Shown: one piece after another, positions 62,694-64,000 of the stretch
How the letters are laid out: each line of letters starts with the position of its first letter
How positions within the stretch are numbered: the first letter of the stretch is position 1
From: JAENWD01 sp963837165
GTDB taxonomy: Bacteria; Acidobacteriota; Vicinamibacteria; Vicinamibacterales; JAENWD01
Direction of reading: 5' to 3'
Assembly: GCA_963837165.1 (NCBI GenBank)
Contig: CAWIMD010000002.1
Span: 558,001 to 622,000, forward strand
Length of the DNA stretch: 64,000 nucleotides
Translations under genes and position numbers: made by a program
The notes under the pieces: model-generated
What the model was told of the DNA's origin: nothing
What the model saw: only the letters and a program-made list of their open reading frames with translations
Database searches by the model: none

Positions 62694-63400
62694 TCGATGA
62701 AACGGTACTTCAGCAGGACCCAGAGCGCGACCAGCCCGTCGCGCCACGTGATCTTCTTGCCCTCGTCATAGCCACGGCCGTCGTAGGTGATCGGCACTTC
62801 GTACACCCGATAGCCACGCTTGAAGATCTTCGCCGTGAGCTCCGGCTCGATGCCGAAGCCGTCCGAATCGAGCGTCATGGACCGGAGCACCTCCGTGCGC
62901 ATCACCTTGTAGCAGGTCTCCATGTCGCTCAGCATCGTGTTGTACAGGACGTTCGTGATGATCGTCAGGAACCGGTTGCCCAGGTAGTGCGTGAACAGGA
63001 ACACCCGATGGCGCCCCAGGAAGCGCGAGCCATAGACCACGTCCGCGCGACCCTGGCAGATGAGCTCGATCAGGCCAGGATACTCCTCGGGCGAGTACTC
63101 GAGGTCGGCATCCTGGATCACCATCACGTCGCCGGAAACGGCGGCGAATCCGCGGCGAAGCGCCGCGCCCTTGCCCTGGTTGCGCTCCTGCAGGATCAGC
63201 GTGAACGGGTGGCGGGCCTGGAGCGCCGCCAGCAGCTCCCGCGTCCCGTCCGTCGAGCCGTCGTCCACGACGATGAGCTCGATGCGCAGCGGGACGGCCA
63301 GGACCCGCGGGATGATCTCCTCGATGGTGTCCCGCTCGTTGTAGACGGGCATGACCACCGAGAGCAGCGGGTTCGTCAGGACCCCTCGCAGGCCGCTCAT
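62690..63400 (-). CDS. Family 2 glycosyltransferase (DPM1/DPG-synthase type)
   Basis: The 236-residue GT-A enzyme starts at ATG 63400. Nucleotide-sugar and metal sites are SVVMPVYNERDTIEEII, VVDDGSTDGTRELL and the DXD-like IQDADLEYSPEEYP. The C-terminus (SRFLGRHRVFLFTHYLGNRFLTIITNVLYNTMLSDMETCYKVM) is typical of polyprenyl-phosphate sugar transferases; no membrane anchor is present. It probably transfers glucose or mannose to a lipid carrier. Its ATG overlaps the ugd stop (ATGA). Confidence 0.92.
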   Translation of the reverse strand: MSGLRGVLTNPLLSVVMPVYNERDTIEEIIPRVLAVPLRIELIVVDDGSTDGTRELLAALQARHPFTLILQERNQGKGAALRRGFAAVSGDVMVIQDADLEYSPEEYPGLIELICQGRADVVYGSRFLGRHRVFLFTHYLGNRFLTIITNVLYNTMLSDMETCYKVMRTEVLRSMTLDSDGFGIEPELTAKIFKRGYRVYEVPITYDGRGYDEGKKITWRDGLVALWVLLKYRFIE

Positions 63401-64000
63401 GGGCGCCCTATCGAGTAGTACGTGAAGCCCTGCGCCTTCATCTGTGCGGGATTGTAGATGTTGCGGCCGTCGAAGATCACCGGCTCCCGGAGCAGCTTGC
63501 GCATCCGCGGGAAGTCCGGCTCCCGGAACTCGTTCCACTCGGTGACGATGGCCAGCGCGTCGGCGCCCTTCAGCGCGTCGTACCCCTTCTCCGCCAGCAT
63601 GATCCGGCCGCCGAAGATCCCCCGCGCCACCTTCATGGCCTCCGGATCGAAGGCCTGCACCTTCGCGCCGGCCCCCAGCAGCCGCTCGACGACCGTGATC
63701 GCAGGCGCCTCCCGCATGTCGTCGGTCCGGGGCTTGAATGCCAGCCCCCAGAGGGCAATCGTCCGCCCCTTCAGGCTGCCGAAGTGGGCCGCCATCTTCT
63801 CGACGAGGCGCGACTTCTGGCGCTTGTTCACGTCCTCGACCGCCTCGAGGATACGAAACGCGTACTGCTTCTGACCCGAGAAATGCAGGATTGCCTGCAC
63901 GTCCTTGGGGAAGCAGCTGCCGCCGTAACCCACGCCGGGAAACAGGAACGACGTGCCGATCCGCCGGTCGGCACCCACCGCCCGCCGGACCTCGTCCACG
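63397..64000 (-). CDS. ugd: UDP-glucose 6-dehydrogenase, partial
   Basis: The last 200 or so residues of a UDP-glucose/GDP-mannose dehydrogenase are visible; the gene continues past the right edge. The catalytic Cys lies in GVGYGGSCFPKDV. The C-terminal domain shows VAxGLAFKP-type LWGLAFKPRTDDMREAPA and FDGRNIYNP. It oxidises UDP-glucose to UDP-glucuronate for envelope polysaccharides. It is the first visible gene of the overlapped operon leading to priA. Confidence 0.95.
   Translation of the reverse strand, partial: VDEVRRAVGADRRIGTSFLFPGVGYGGSCFPKDVQAILHFSGQKQYAFRILEAVEDVNKRQKSRLVEKMAAHFGSLKGRTIALWGLAFKPRTDDMREAPAITVVERLLGAGAKVQAFDPEAMKVARGIFGGRIMLAEKGYDALKGADALAIVTEWNEFREPDFPRMRKLLREPVIFDGRNIYNPAQMKAQGFTYYSIGRP

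Overview
The window is GC-rich, gene-dense bacterial DNA. The likely source is an acidobacterium of the Vicinamibacteria type. This rests on three large orphan MacB/FtsX-like permeases (the acidobacterial 'ADOP' family), two of them directly behind PadR repressors, on abundant intergenic short-period repeats, and on the housekeeping gene set. The taxonomic call is an inference from gene families; no rRNA gene is present.

Layout. 1-2.0 kb: 3' part of a secreted four-repeat protein. 2.2-5.5 kb: tRNA-Pro(CGG) with terminator, then a PadR-ADOP pair. 5.6-11.7 kb: surE, a truncated NfeD-like protein, an AmrS-type radical SAM enzyme, an NmrA-like protein, moaA (frameshifted), a bacilliredoxin and an SRPBCC/degenerate-SDR fusion. 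11.8-20.0 kb: leucine biosynthesis (leuC-leuD, then leuA and leuB), split by a second ADOP permease and a LysR regulator divergent from leuA. 20.0-24.6 kb: a flagellar-type regulatory island (FlgM, FliA, a receiver protein, a sigma-54 activator and a histidine kinase) without flagellar structural genes. 24.7-28.4 kb: an HDOD gene remnant, HtrA-type protease, inorganic pyrophosphatase and a tryptophanase-type lyase. 28.5-34.3 kb: an adaptor/ATPase/ATPase/sigma-54 regulator/kinase operon. 34.4-43.9 kb: M1 peptidase, small membrane proteins, an NRAMP transporter, a universal stress protein and a GH2 beta-galactosidase. 44.0-51.2 kb: a PA2779/PA2778-like pair whose C39 peptidase carries a barrel-like C-terminus, a second PadR-ADOP pair and a VOC protein. 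51.2-54.8 kb: tRNA-Pro(GGG), MerR, Der, HU/IHF and an M50 protease. 54.9-64.0 kb: one tightly overlapped minus-strand operon, ugd-GT2-ABC exporter-yicC-gmk-coaBC-udg-priA.

Two cross-cutting observations matter most. First, six otherwise convincing genes are each broken by one extra base. In five of the six the extra base directly follows the motif AGTAC, and in the sixth it splits a GATC. This looks more like a systematic sequence or base-modification artefact than six independent gene deaths, but only reads can decide. Second, many intergenic gaps hold short-period repeat families: 7-bp ATTGAYG arrays (often as inverted arms), 60-bp double hairpins, and 16- and 17-bp tandem units. Some of these supply stop or start codons to neighbouring genes.

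No CRISPR array, integrase, transposase, phage gene, rRNA operon or secondary-metabolite cluster was seen.
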